A stretch of 64,000 nt of DNA, from NCBI RefSeq assembly GCF_014926585.1, contig NZ_CP045422.1, positions 310,001 to 374,000 of the forward strand. Reading direction: 5' to 3'. The notes beneath the pieces were generated by a model. The model made no database searches. It was given only the letters and a program-made list of their open reading frames with translations, and was not told where the DNA came from. Both the position numbers and the translations under genes were made by a program. How positions within the stretch are numbered: the stretch's first letter is position 1; each line of letters begins with the position of its first letter. The stretch is from Devosia beringensis (GTDB lineage Bacteria > Pseudomonadota > Alphaproteobacteria > Rhizobiales > Devosiaceae). Shown one piece after another: positions 27,501 through 35,683 of this stretch.

Positions 27501-28375
27501 TTCTCACCTCGCGCACGCAGGAACTGGAACTGCAGGATGGAAAAGACAATGACGATGACAAACAAAGCCACCGAGATCGCCGCGGCATAGCCGCCCTCGT
27601 TCTTCTGGAAGGCCTGGCTGTAGATATATTGCACCAGAACCATGGAGGGGTCGGGACGGCCACCCTGGACGAAGAGATAGACCTGATCGAAGATCTTGAG
27701 CTGCAGGATCAGCTGAATGGTCAGCACCAAAGCGGTGACCGGCCAGATCAGAGGCCAGGTGATGCGGCGGAAAATGGTCCAGCGATTGGCATTGTCGAGC
27801 GCCGCCGCCTCATAGATATCGGTCGAGATCGAGCGCAGCCCGGACAGGAAGAGCAGGATATTGAAGCCGCAAGTCCACCAGATGGTGACGAAGGCCACGG
27901 CCGGCATGAACATCCACTGGGTGCGGAAGACAGGCGTCTTCTCGCCAAATATCCAGGTCAGTGGATATTGCATGATGCCGAACTGCAAGTTGAACATCCA
28001 GTTCCAGATCCGGTAGACGACCGAAACCGGCAGGATATATGGCAGGAAGAACATGGCCAGGATGATGCTCTGCTGCCAGCCCTTGAGGCGCGACACCATC
28101 ATGGCAATGGCCAGTCCGATCAGCGTATTGGGGACCACCGTCAGGGCGACGAAATAGGCGGTGTTGCGCACCGACGTCCAGAAGCGGCGGTCATCGAACA
28201 TTTCGATGTAGTTTTCCAGCCCGATCCAGCTGCCGGGCCCGATCAGGGGTGCATCGGTGAAGCTGAGATAGACCATCTGCACGGTCGGCCACAGGAACAG
28301 CACGCCATAGGTCAGCACGAAGGGAAGAATGAGAAGATAGGCGACCACTACTTCGCGGCGTTGGTTCCTGATCAT
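27497..28375 (-). CDS. Sugar ABC transporter permease, MalF type
   Basis: 292-residue carbohydrate-class permease. It has an N-terminal helix (VVAYLLILPFVLTYGVLFLWP), the GLENYIEMF segment usual in this family and an EAA loop (DIYEAAALDNANRWTIFRRITWP). It follows the solute-binding gene after a strong stem-loop and overlaps the MalG-type permease. Confidence 0.92.
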   Translation of the reverse strand: MIRNQRREVVVAYLLILPFVLTYGVLFLWPTVQMVYLSFTDAPLIGPGSWIGLENYIEMFDDRRFWTSVRNTAYFVALTVVPNTLIGLAIAMMVSRLKGWQQSIILAMFFLPYILPVSVVYRIWNWMFNLQFGIMQYPLTWIFGEKTPVFRTQWMFMPAVAFVTIWWTCGFNILLFLSGLRSISTDIYEAAALDNANRWTIFRRITWPLIWPVTALVLTIQLILQLKIFDQVYLFVQGGRPDPSMVLVQYIYSQAFQKNEGGYAAAISVALFVIVIVFSILQFQFLRARGEK

Positions 28376-28397
28376 GGGTGCTCCGACCTTGATTGGG

Positions 28398-28424
28398 GGT
28401 CCGGCGGGGTTGAACCGCCGGACC
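28398..28424 (-). terminator. Stem-loop between binding-protein and permease genes
   Basis: Perfect 10-base-pair stem GGTCCGGCGG / CCGCCGGACC with a 7-base loop, 14 bases after the solute-binding-protein stop on the minus strand. No T-tract. Its placement parallels the choX-choW hairpin, suggesting transcript processing or attenuation rather than full termination. Confidence 0.65.
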
Positions 28425-28437
28425 AGTTGCGGAAGAC

Positions 28438-29715
28438 TTAGTCAGCCTGGTCCTGCAGGTCGGCCTTCATCTCGTCGATGGCTTCCTGCGCACCCATTTC
28501 GCCATTCATGGCAGGGGCGATGTAGTTGGCCACGGCGTCGTAGACGGGCGAAGCCACACCGGCCAGGGTCGACTTGGGATCGAACACGGCGGTATCGGCC
28601 AGGACCGAATAGGTCGCATTGGGCTGCATGGTCTTGAACTCTTCGCTTTCGCGGGTCGGCGAATAGGCCGGGATATGACCGGCATTGGCCCAGGCGAGCG
28701 AGTTCTTGTTCATCCAGGAGATGACTTCGAGCACGGCGGCCTTCTTTTCGGGAGTGACTTCCTTTCCGACATTGGCGGGAATGGCAAAGCCATGCGAGTC
28801 AGCCCAGGTCGCGGGATGGTCGTAGAAGGTGGGGATGGCGATGGCGCCCCATTCAAAGCCCAGCTCGCCCTTGGCCGCCAGATCGGTCATGGTGGGGACT
28901 TCCCACACGCCATTCATGTGCAGCGCGGCCTGGCCGGAGGTAAACAGGGCCACCGAGCCTTCATATTCGGTCAGGGCTGGCGCGAGGCCGGCTTCGACCC
29001 AGCTGGCCATGGTTTCGACGGCCGCAACTGCCTTGGGAATGCTGTCATCGGGCAGGAAAGTGCCGTCTTCGCCGAGGAAGACGCCGTCCTGCTGGCCGAA
29101 CAGCGAGTAGAAGACGCGCCATGGCGTGCCGTCACCCGAGGTCTGCAGCGAGAGGGCATATTCCGACCCGCCACGGAGCTTTTCGAGCGCGGCGGTGAAG
29201 TTGTCGACGCCGTCGAGGCCCATGGGCAGGCCGTCGTCGCCGAGCAGGCCGGCTTCAGCCAGCTTGTCCTTGTTGTAGTAGAGAATGATGGAGTGGATAT
29301 CGAACGGCACGGCATACTGGATGCCATCGCGCTGACCGGCTTCCCAGTTGGCAGGCGCGAAGGTGTCGGGCCCGAGGCCGACGCTGGCCAGGTCGGCCGG
29401 ATCGATCGGGGCGAGTGCGCCCGATTCAACGCCAAGCGGCACGCGCGACAGATGATAGGTCATCACGTCTGGGCCTTCGCCAATCGCCGCCGAGGTCTGC
29501 ACCTTGGTGTAGAAGGGGGTACCCCATTCGAGCGTGGTGGCCTCGATGGTGATCTTGCCGGCATGTTCGGTATTGAACTGCTCGATCAGCGATTTCATGC
29601 GGACGCCGTCGCCGCCGCCCAGAAAGTCCCACCAAACCACATTTTCCTGGGCTTGCGCGGCACCGACCGACAGCAGTGCCGTCGACAGCAATGCGATCTT
29701 GAAAAGATTCTTCAC
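28438..29715 (-). CDS. Sugar ABC transporter solute-binding protein
   Basis: 425-residue extracellular solute-binding protein of family 1 (MalE/UgpB-like). The signal peptide is 22 residues (ending AQA), then the mature protein starts QENVVWWDF. The start taken is the GTG giving (M)KNLFKIALL, which has an AGGGAGG site at ideal distance; the frame continues upstream to an ATG without support. Features include YAVPFDIHSIILYYNKD and HMNGVWEVP. It probably binds an oligosaccharide released or processed by the neighbouring GH2 enzyme (inference). Confidence 0.92.
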   Translation of the reverse strand: MKNLFKIALLSTALLSVGAAQAQENVVWWDFLGGGDGVRMKSLIEQFNTEHAGKITIEATTLEWGTPFYTKVQTSAAIGEGPDVMTYHLSRVPLGVESGALAPIDPADLASVGLGPDTFAPANWEAGQRDGIQYAVPFDIHSIILYYNKDKLAEAGLLGDDGLPMGLDGVDNFTAALEKLRGGSEYALSLQTSGDGTPWRVFYSLFGQQDGVFLGEDGTFLPDDSIPKAVAAVETMASWVEAGLAPALTEYEGSVALFTSGQAALHMNGVWEVPTMTDLAAKGELGFEWGAIAIPTFYDHPATWADSHGFAIPANVGKEVTPEKKAAVLEVISWMNKNSLAWANAGHIPAYSPTRESEEFKTMQPNATYSVLADTAVFDPKSTLAGVASPVYDAVANYIAPAMNGEMGAQEAIDEMKADLQDQAD

Positions 29716-29874
29716 GTTATCCTCCCTTGGGGTAAACCCCGCCGCCATTCCTTGGGCATAGCCTCCGCTGGCGAAGCAGAAGCGCCATAATCAGAAGCCG
29801 ATTGCGGCCCTGAACTCCTCCTCAAGCCCGGTCCGAAGACAGGGCTCATACCGGCTCGACCATCAGCCCCCTTG

Positions 29875-30960
29875 TCAGGCGACGGCGTGATAGGCCTTGC
29901 CGGAATCGTCAAAAACCATGGCCGCGTGGCCATCGAGCGCGATGTGCACCGTCTCGCCCGGCTGGATCAGGCTGACGCCCTTGTCCTCGGCCACCAAAGT
30001 GGTGCCATCGGGCAGGCGCGTATAGACCAGCGTGCGCTCGCCGAGCCGCTCGACGACGTCGACCACGCCCTGGATGCCGGTGCCATCCTGGCTGATGCGT
30101 GCCGCTTCGGCGCGGATGCCGAAGGTCAGGCCCGTCGCGGGCAGCCCGGCAAAGGGCACGGCGGTCTGCACCGGCGGCTGGCCGGCAAAGGTGAAAGACG
30201 CCTTGCCGCCCATATCGGCGACGGCGGCGACCGGCACGAAATTCATCGCCGGCGAGCCAACGAAGCTGGCGACAAAGCGGGTGGCTGGACGCGCATAGAC
30301 TTCCATGGGCGTGCCGATCTGCTCGATCTGGCGGTTGTTCATCACCACGATCCGGGTGGCCAGGGTCATGGCCTCGGTCTGATCATGCGTCACGAAGATC
30401 ATGGTGGCCTTGATGCGGTGGTGCAGCTGGGCCAGTTCGAGCCGGGTGCGCACGCGCAGGCCAGCATCGAGATTGGACAGCGGCTCGTCTAGCAGGAAGG
30501 CCTTGGGATCGCGCACGATGGCGCGGCCGATGGCGACACGCTGGCGCTGCCCGCCGGACAGCTGGGCCGGCTTACGATCGAGCAGGTGTTCGATTTCGAG
30601 CATGCGGGCGGCATCGTCCACCCGCTGGGTGATCTCGGCCTTCGGCGTGCCGATATTCTGCAGCCCGAACGACATGTTGTCGCGCACCGTCATATGCGGA
30701 TAGAGCGCATAGTTCTGGAACACCATGGCGACACCGCGCTCGCTGGGCGGCAGTTGATCAACCCGGCGACCGCCGAGGTGGATCTCGCCCTCGGTGACCT
30801 CTTCGAGGCCGGCGATCATGCGCAGCAGGGTCGACTTGCCGCAGCCCGAGGGCCCCAGGAAGACAATGAACTCACCGGACTCGATGTGCATGGACACCTT
30901 GTCCAGGACGTTCACCACGCCAAAGGACTTGCTGACCTGTTTCAGGACGATCTCGGACAT
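29875..30960 (-). CDS. Sugar ABC transporter ATP-binding protein (MsmK/UgpC type)
   Basis: 361-residue ATPase with Walker A GPSGCGKST, signature [14 protein letters not shown], Walker B FLLDEPLSNLD and a C-terminal TOBE region (GIRAEAARIS, VDVVERLGERTLVYTRLPDG). The ATG is preceded by GAGAGG. It precedes the binding-protein gene on the same strand with a 159-base gap that may hold a further promoter. This ATPase class often serves several sugar importers. Confidence 0.94.
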   Translation of the reverse strand: MSEIVLKQVSKSFGVVNVLDKVSMHIESGEFIVFLGPSGCGKSTLLRMIAGLEEVTEGEIHLGGRRVDQLPPSERGVAMVFQNYALYPHMTVRDNMSFGLQNIGTPKAEITQRVDDAARMLEIEHLLDRKPAQLSGGQRQRVAIGRAIVRDPKAFLLDEPLSNLDAGLRVRTRLELAQLHHRIKATMIFVTHDQTEAMTLATRIVVMNNRQIEQIGTPMEVYARPATRFVASFVGSPAMNFVPVAAVADMGGKASFTFAGQPPVQTAVPFAGLPATGLTFGIRAEAARISQDGTGIQGVVDVVERLGERTLVYTRLPDGTTLVAEDKGVSLIQPGETVHIALDGHAAMVFDDSGKAYHAVA

Positions 30961-31147
30961 AAATTTCCTCTCCCGGCGACGTTGATCACGCCACGTGCCG
31001 CCGGCTCGGGGTCGGGCCCCGGCCAGCAGTCATTTGTATTATTTTTCAGACGGATCGCTCGGGCAGTCAATCCCATTCAGCATCATAAAAGCGGATAAAT
31101 ATCGCAGAAGCTGCTATTGACGAAATGCCCAAAAATCGCCTGCCCCG
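30961..31147. other. Intergenic region between GH2 gene and ATPase gene
   Basis: 187 bases, AT-richer than its surroundings in the half near the GH2 stop. A TTGACT hexamer lies on the minus strand near 31072, but no well-spaced -10 was found. A GC-rich hairpin (GGGG/CCCC arms) lies near 31010-31022. No copy of the LacI-type dyad seen upstream of the GH2 gene was found here. Confidence 0.35.
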
Positions 31148-33001
31148 TCAGTCGATCGGCGTGGGATCCTGCGCGGCCAGGCGCGCCTTGCGCCGGGCAT
31201 TGTCAATCTGCTCGTGCGGCAGGGAGGCGGCCGGGAGCGTGGTGATGTCGTGGAAGGTGGCAAAGGGCAGCTTGGGTTCGCGGGCGGCGGTGAGCAGGCC
31301 GTTGACCTCCTGCTCGGTATCGGTGACCTGGGTATAGCAGTAGCCAGCGATATGGGGCATGGCGGCGATGGCGGTGAAGATGTCGCGCAGGCGCTCCTCG
31401 AACTCCTGCGGATCCGCCACGGTGGAATAGCCGTGCCACTTCTCGCCCTGCTTGGGCAGGTAGCTCAACCCGCCAAACTCGGTCAGCATGACCGGCGCAT
31501 CACCCAGTTCGCGATCGCCCAGGACGATGCGGCGGCGCGCCGGCCCCATGCCGGTCAGCATGGCCTCGATATCGGCCTGATCATGGAAACGGCTGGTCAG
31601 CCCGGCGCCATCGGGGGCGTAATCGTGCACCGACCAGATATCGCTTTCGACCAGTTCCCAGCCGTCATTGGAAATGACGGGGCGGCTGGTGTCGAGCGCC
31701 TTGGTCAGATGATAGAGGGCGCTGGCATAATGGGCCTGGTCGGGCCGATCGGCGATCTGGGACACGCCCCAGCTTTCGTTGAGCGGGACCCAGGCGACGA
31801 TGCAGGGATGGCTCTTGTCGCGCCGGATGGCCGCCATCCACTCCTTGGACAGGCGCTCGATGGCTGAGCTGGAAAAGGCGTAGGCGCTGGGCATTTCTTC
31901 CCAGACCAGCAGGCCGAGCACGTCGCACCAATAGAGGAAACGTGGATCCTCGATCTTTTGATGGATGCGCACGCCGTTAAAACCCATCTGCTTGATCAGT
32001 TCGACCTCGCGTCGCAGCGCATCCGGGCTTGGCGCGGCCAGGTGAGACTCCGGCCAGTAGTTCTGGCCCAGGATCATGCGCAGATAATAGGGAAGCCCGT
32101 TGAGCAGGAAGCGTTGCGCGCCGACGCCGACGCTGCGCAGGCCCAGATAGGTCTGCACCCGATCGGGCCGCTCCCCGCCCAGCACGACCTCGACATCGAC
32201 GAGGTTGGGCTTTTCGGGCGTCCAGAGCAAGTAATCGCGATGCACGCCGTTCTCGAGCTGGGGCACCGGAATGTCGAAGCCGAGTTCGGCATCGTCGAGC
32301 AGCGTGGTCTGCTCGGCCAGCGGCTTGCCGCCGGCGCTGAGCCGGATGGTCACGGTTGTCGCGGCGGTCGGCACGGTATTGAGGCGGATGTCGCAGCGGA
32401 CGCGGGCATGGGCGAGATCGGGGACGAGGTGAATATCGGTCAAGTACAGGTCAGGGACCACGCTCAGCCAGACCGGCTGCCAGATGCCGCTGGTGCGATG
32501 GTACCAGATGGAATGGGGCGCCTCGAGCCAGTCCTGCTTGCCACGCGGCATGCGGACATCCTGCGGCTGGTCCTCGGCGCGGACCACGACGACCTGCTCG
32601 CCCTGGCTCAGGGCGTGGGTGACATCCAGTGAGAAGGGGACGTGGCCGCCTTCATGGCTGCCGACGCACTGCCCGTTGACCCAGACCGTGGCGGCGTAAT
32701 CGACGGCGCCGAAATTGAGCAGCAGCTTTTCGCCCGACTGTAGCGCCGGCGCGGTGAAAGCGCGGCGATACCAGATGACGGGATGAAAGCCGGTTTCGCG
32801 CAGGCCGGAGAGTTCGCTTTCGGGTGGGAAAGGCACCAGGATCTGCCGGTCGAAGACTTCCGGCCGCTGCCACCAGTTGCCCGCGACACCGGCATCGGCA
32901 TCATCATGGGCAAAGCCCCATGAACCGCAAAGATCGATCCAGCCGTCGCGGCGGAATTGCGGATTGGGCGGAAGTGTGGTGTCAGCTTGGGTGATCGGCA
33001 T
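31148..33001 (-). CDS. Glycoside hydrolase family 2 (beta-galactosidase/glucuronidase-like)
   Basis: 617-residue retaining beta-glycosidase. The N-terminal sugar-binding jelly roll (WYRRAFTAPALQ, VNGQCVGSHEGGHVPF) is followed by an immunoglobulin-like part and a TIM barrel. The acid/base is Glu409 in VPLNESWG, and the nucleophile Glu508 in MLTEFGG. No signal peptide is seen, so it acts in the cytoplasm on imported sugars. GGAGGAACG precedes the ATG. It is probably controlled by the divergent LacI-type regulator. Substrate is not determined; galactosides, glucuronides and mannosides are all possible in GH2. Confidence 0.9.
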   Translation of the reverse strand: MPITQADTTLPPNPQFRRDGWIDLCGSWGFAHDDADAGVAGNWWQRPEVFDRQILVPFPPESELSGLRETGFHPVIWYRRAFTAPALQSGEKLLLNFGAVDYAATVWVNGQCVGSHEGGHVPFSLDVTHALSQGEQVVVVRAEDQPQDVRMPRGKQDWLEAPHSIWYHRTSGIWQPVWLSVVPDLYLTDIHLVPDLAHARVRCDIRLNTVPTAATTVTIRLSAGGKPLAEQTTLLDDAELGFDIPVPQLENGVHRDYLLWTPEKPNLVDVEVVLGGERPDRVQTYLGLRSVGVGAQRFLLNGLPYYLRMILGQNYWPESHLAAPSPDALRREVELIKQMGFNGVRIHQKIEDPRFLYWCDVLGLLVWEEMPSAYAFSSSAIERLSKEWMAAIRRDKSHPCIVAWVPLNESWGVSQIADRPDQAHYASALYHLTKALDTSRPVISNDGWELVESDIWSVHDYAPDGAGLTSRFHDQADIEAMLTGMGPARRRIVLGDRELGDAPVMLTEFGGLSYLPKQGEKWHGYSTVADPQEFEERLRDIFTAIAAMPHIAGYCYTQVTDTEQEVNGLLTAAREPKLPFATFHDITTLPAASLPHEQIDNARRKARLAAQDPTPID

Positions 33002-33060
33002 CGTTCCTCCGGTTCAGCGCAAGCTCGTTGGTCGAGCTTTTGTCCCGCCTCGCGCCGGAC

Positions 33061-33080
33061 TTGCTAAATTTGTTTAGCAA
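33061..33080. promoter_or_regulatory. LacI-family operator candidate
   Basis: Perfect dyad TTGCTAAA - TTTG - TTTAGCAA in the 130-base gap between the divergent GH2 and LacI-type genes. It lies 60 bases before the GH2 start and 52 before the regulator start. Even-length AT-rich dyads of about 20 bases are the usual targets of this regulator family, so autoregulation plus control of the GH2 operon is likely. Confidence 0.75.
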
Positions 33081-33131
33081 ACTGATACAGGATCACGACC
33101 GTGTCAAGGATATCGCAGACCGGGAGGGCAC

Positions 33132-34136
33132 ATGAAAAAACGGGTGAAGATGGTGGACGTGGCGCGCGCCGCCAATGTGTCGCGCACCGCCGTGTCGCTG
33201 ATTCTCAACCAGGTGCCCGGCATGCGCATCGCCGAGGTCACGCGGCAGCGGGTGCTGCAAGTGGCGCGGGAACTGGGCTACGATCCCGGGCCGCGGCTGG
33301 ACGCGCTGGGACAGGCGCCAAGGCGGCTGTACGGCGTGCTGATCAACGAAATTTCGTCGGCCTATCCGATCGACCTGATCTACGGGCTGCAGGGCTGGGC
33401 CAATGCGCAGGGCCTGCAGGTCATCATCCAGGTATCGGATGGCACGCTCGACCGGGAACTCGCAGCACTGGACAATTTCAGCCGGTTCGGCGTCGAGGGC
33501 GTCGTCTATGCCAGCAGCTTTTCGGCCATCGCCACGCCGCCCGAGGCGCTCAATGCCTTTCGCCACGTGCTGCTCAACTGCCGGCGCGAGGACAGTTCCG
33601 GGCTGGCCGTGCTGCCGGCGGAACGCCATGGCGGCGCCGTGGCAGCGCAGCACCTGCTCGATATCGGCTGCCGGCGCATTGCCACCATTACCGGGGAGCC
33701 CTGGCAGTTTGCCAGCAAGGAGCGCCTGGCGGGCTACCACCGCACGCTCAACAAGGCCGGGCTCAACCTGGGCAAGGCCTATGAGCGGACCAGCGACTGG
33801 GGGCATGCCAGCGGCTATGATGCTGCACGGGAGCTGTTCGCGCTGGCCGAACCGCCCGATGCCATTTTCGGCCAGAACGACATCATCGTGCGCGGGGTGA
33901 TGGCGGCGGCGCGGGAGGCCGGGCTGCGGGTGCCGGACGACCTGGCGGTTATCGGTTATGACGACCGCGAATTTGCCAAGGACCTCGAGATCAGCACCGT
34001 CACCTTGCCCTATGCGGAGATGGCCGAACGCGCGCTGGGAGAACTCGCCAGCGACCGGGCGCTCGGCGACAAGACGTTGTTCGTCGCGGGGGAACTGATC
34101 ACACGGGCGACGACGCGACGACTGAATGTCGGCTGA
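33132..34136 (+). CDS. LacI-family transcriptional regulator
   Basis: 334 residues. The N-terminal LacI helix-turn-helix reads MVDVARAANVSRTAVSLILN (residues 7-26), followed by a periplasmic-binding-protein-like sensor (GRR-type effector domain, VLINEISSAYPIDLIYGLQ onward). The C-terminus has the usual GYDDREFAKDLEISTVTLP. GGGAGG precedes the ATG. Divergent position and the dyad in the gap make it the probable sugar-responsive regulator of the GH2/ABC operon. Confidence 0.93.
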   Translation: MKKRVKMVDVARAANVSRTAVSLILNQVPGMRIAEVTRQRVLQVARELGYDPGPRLDALGQAPRRLYGVLINEISSAYPIDLIYGLQGWANAQGLQVIIQVSDGTLDRELAALDNFSRFGVEGVVYASSFSAIATPPEALNAFRHVLLNCRREDSSGLAVLPAERHGGAVAAQHLLDIGCRRIATITGEPWQFASKERLAGYHRTLNKAGLNLGKAYERTSDWGHASGYDAARELFALAEPPDAIFGQNDIIVRGVMAAAREAGLRVPDDLAVIGYDDREFAKDLEISTVTLPYAEMAERALGELASDRALGDKTLFVAGELITRATTRRLNVG

Positions 34137-34297
34137 GGGAGACGGCCCCTGCCCCGAAGATGGCGTGTGCGGTGCGGGGAAGTTGCAGATGGAGGCAAGC
34201 GCGCGAGCGCGTTCGACGAGCTTTAGCCCTACCCCACGGCGTTACGATCCCGCATTACGAGTGTCGTTCATCCATTGATTTCATTTAATGAGAGATT

Positions 34298-34371
34298 TGG
34301 CTGGGGAACCTGGATTCGAACCAAGATCGACGGAGTCAGAGTCCGCTGTTCTACCATTGAACTATTCCCCA
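34298..34371 (-). tRNA. tRNA-Gln (anticodon CUG)
   Basis: 74-base tRNA with the CCA end encoded. The acceptor stem TGGGGAA pairs with TTCCCCA. The anticodon loop CTCTGAC places CTG at positions 34-36, and the T-arm contains GGTTCGAATCC. It reads CAG glutamine codons. It stands alone between the LacI regulator and the arabinofuranosidase regulator. No clear T-tract terminator follows it. Confidence 0.95.
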
Positions 34372-34646
34372 GCAGGCCGTGACCGGCTGGCGCCGGAGAC
34401 GGATCGTCCGGCGCGGGGTCTGCATAGACAATGCGGCGGGCAATTGCAAGCGGCTGCTCGGCTATTTGCAGCGGCTATTGCCGCGGGCCTGCAAGTGGCG
34501 ACGGCGGCGTGGGGCGGCAAGGCCTTCACGGGCGGCGTGATGGGGCCGCGCCCGCGTGCCTGGCGGGGCCAGAAGGGCTATTATTGATTGCATCACAATC
34601 TGTGATAGACAGTAAAACCGCATCCATCCCGCCCGAAAGACCCCCG
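34372..34646. other. Region upstream of the ArsR-type regulator
   Basis: 275 bases between the tRNA and the next gene. Open frames that cross it lack ribosome sites and are GC-rich shadows. The tRNA promoter should lie at the left end and the regulator promoter at the right, where the DNA turns AT-rich and holds the dyad described separately. Confidence 0.4.
34592..34606. promoter_or_regulatory. Dyad upstream of ArsR-type regulator
   Basis: Inverted repeat ATCACA - ATC - TGTGAT, 41 bases before the regulator start, in the only AT-rich part of this gap. The TCACA/TGTGA half-sites recur in the dyad downstream of the arabinofuranosidase. Likely an autoregulatory site (inference). Confidence 0.5.
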
Positions 34647-35576
34647 ATGAGCCGCAATTTTCTGGTCGTTGATCCCGAAGAGAACATGGATGTGCTCAAG
34701 GGACTGGCCTCGCCGATCCGGGTCAAGATCCTCAAGCTGCTGCATGTCGAAGGGGCGATGAACGGCAATGACATTGCCGAGCGGCTGAGCCTGCCGCAGT
34801 CGACGGTGTCGACCAATATCGGGATCCTCGAAAGCGCCGGACTGATCCGCACCGAAACGCAGCGGGCACGCAAGGGCAACCAGAAGATCTGCCACTCGAT
34901 GTTCGACGAGGTGATGGTGATGTTCAAGGAAGACATCAAGCCATTGCGGTCGAACACGATCGAAGTCGCCATGCCGCTGGGGCTCTATACCAGTTGCGAA
35001 GTCTCGGCGCCGTGCGGGCTGTGCTCGACCGATGGAATCATCGGGCTGCTCGACGTGCCCGACACGTTTCTTGATCCGGACCGGATGAAGGCGGGCCTGC
35101 TCTGGTTTACGCGCGGCTTTCTCGAATACCAGTTTCCCAACAATGCCAAGCTCAGCCAGACGCGAATCGAGGCGATGGAATTTTCCATGGAGCTCAGTTC
35201 GGAGGTGCCAGGCACCTCGGCGGACTGGCCGAGCGACATCACGCTGTCGGTCAATGGCACGGAAATCGGCACCTGGATGAGCCCGGGGGATTTCGGGGAC
35301 AAGCGCGGCGTCTATACGCCGGACTGGTGGAAGCTCAAGGGCAGCCAGTATGGCAAGCTCAAGAGCTGGCGGGTGACGACGGACGGCACCTATGTCGACG
35401 GGATGAAGATATCCCCGCTATCGCTGGGTGACCTGGACCTTGCCAACCACCATTCGATCCGGCTGCGCATTGCCGTCAAGCCGGATGCCAAGCACCCTGG
35501 CGGCATCAATATTTTCGGACGCGGCTTCGGCAATTACGATCAGGAAATCATCATGCGGCTGCAGACCGAGCGCTGA
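34647..35576 (+). CDS. ArsR-type winged-helix regulator of the arabinofuranosidase locus
   Basis: 309 residues. The N-terminal winged helix (DVLKGLASPIRVKILKLLHV, then IAERLSLPQSTVSTNIGIL) spans about 12-85. A long C-terminal domain (to 309) with four cysteines between about 113 and 129 (TSCEVSAPCGLCSTDG has three of them) and a beta-rich end (WMSPGDFGDKRGVYTPDWW) is unlike ordinary small ArsR proteins. Regulators of this extended type are found beside glycosidase genes. It probably senses a sugar and controls the GH51 gene 107 bases downstream. The frame upstream of the chosen ATG is not protein-like. Confidence 0.82.
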   Translation: MSRNFLVVDPEENMDVLKGLASPIRVKILKLLHVEGAMNGNDIAERLSLPQSTVSTNIGILESAGLIRTETQRARKGNQKICHSMFDEVMVMFKEDIKPLRSNTIEVAMPLGLYTSCEVSAPCGLCSTDGIIGLLDVPDTFLDPDRMKAGLLWFTRGFLEYQFPNNAKLSQTRIEAMEFSMELSSEVPGTSADWPSDITLSVNGTEIGTWMSPGDFGDKRGVYTPDWWKLKGSQYGKLKSWRVTTDGTYVDGMKISPLSLGDLDLANHHSIRLRIAVKPDAKHPGGINIFGRGFGNYDQEIIMRLQTER

Positions 35577-35643
35577 GATTATCGATCATATTCACGGCAC
35601 CTCCCCTTGCGTGATCCGTTCCGCTTCGTTTACAACGGGGCAA

Positions 35644-35657
35644 CTGATATAAATCAG
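35644..35657. promoter_or_regulatory. Small dyad before the GH51 gene
   Basis: CTGAT - ATAA - ATCAG, 27 bases before the GTG start, in an AT-rich stretch of the 107-base gap. It could be an operator or part of the promoter. It does not match the TCACA dyads, so the assignment is weak. Confidence 0.3.
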
Positions 35658-35683
35658 AAAAACGGGATCACTGGGAGGATAGA

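Noticed and set aside
34592-34606. CRP-type site (TGTGA-N6-TCACA) upstream of the ArsR-type gene
   Set aside because: The half-sites are in the reverse order (TCACA then TGTGA) and the spacer is 3, so it is not a CRP site.
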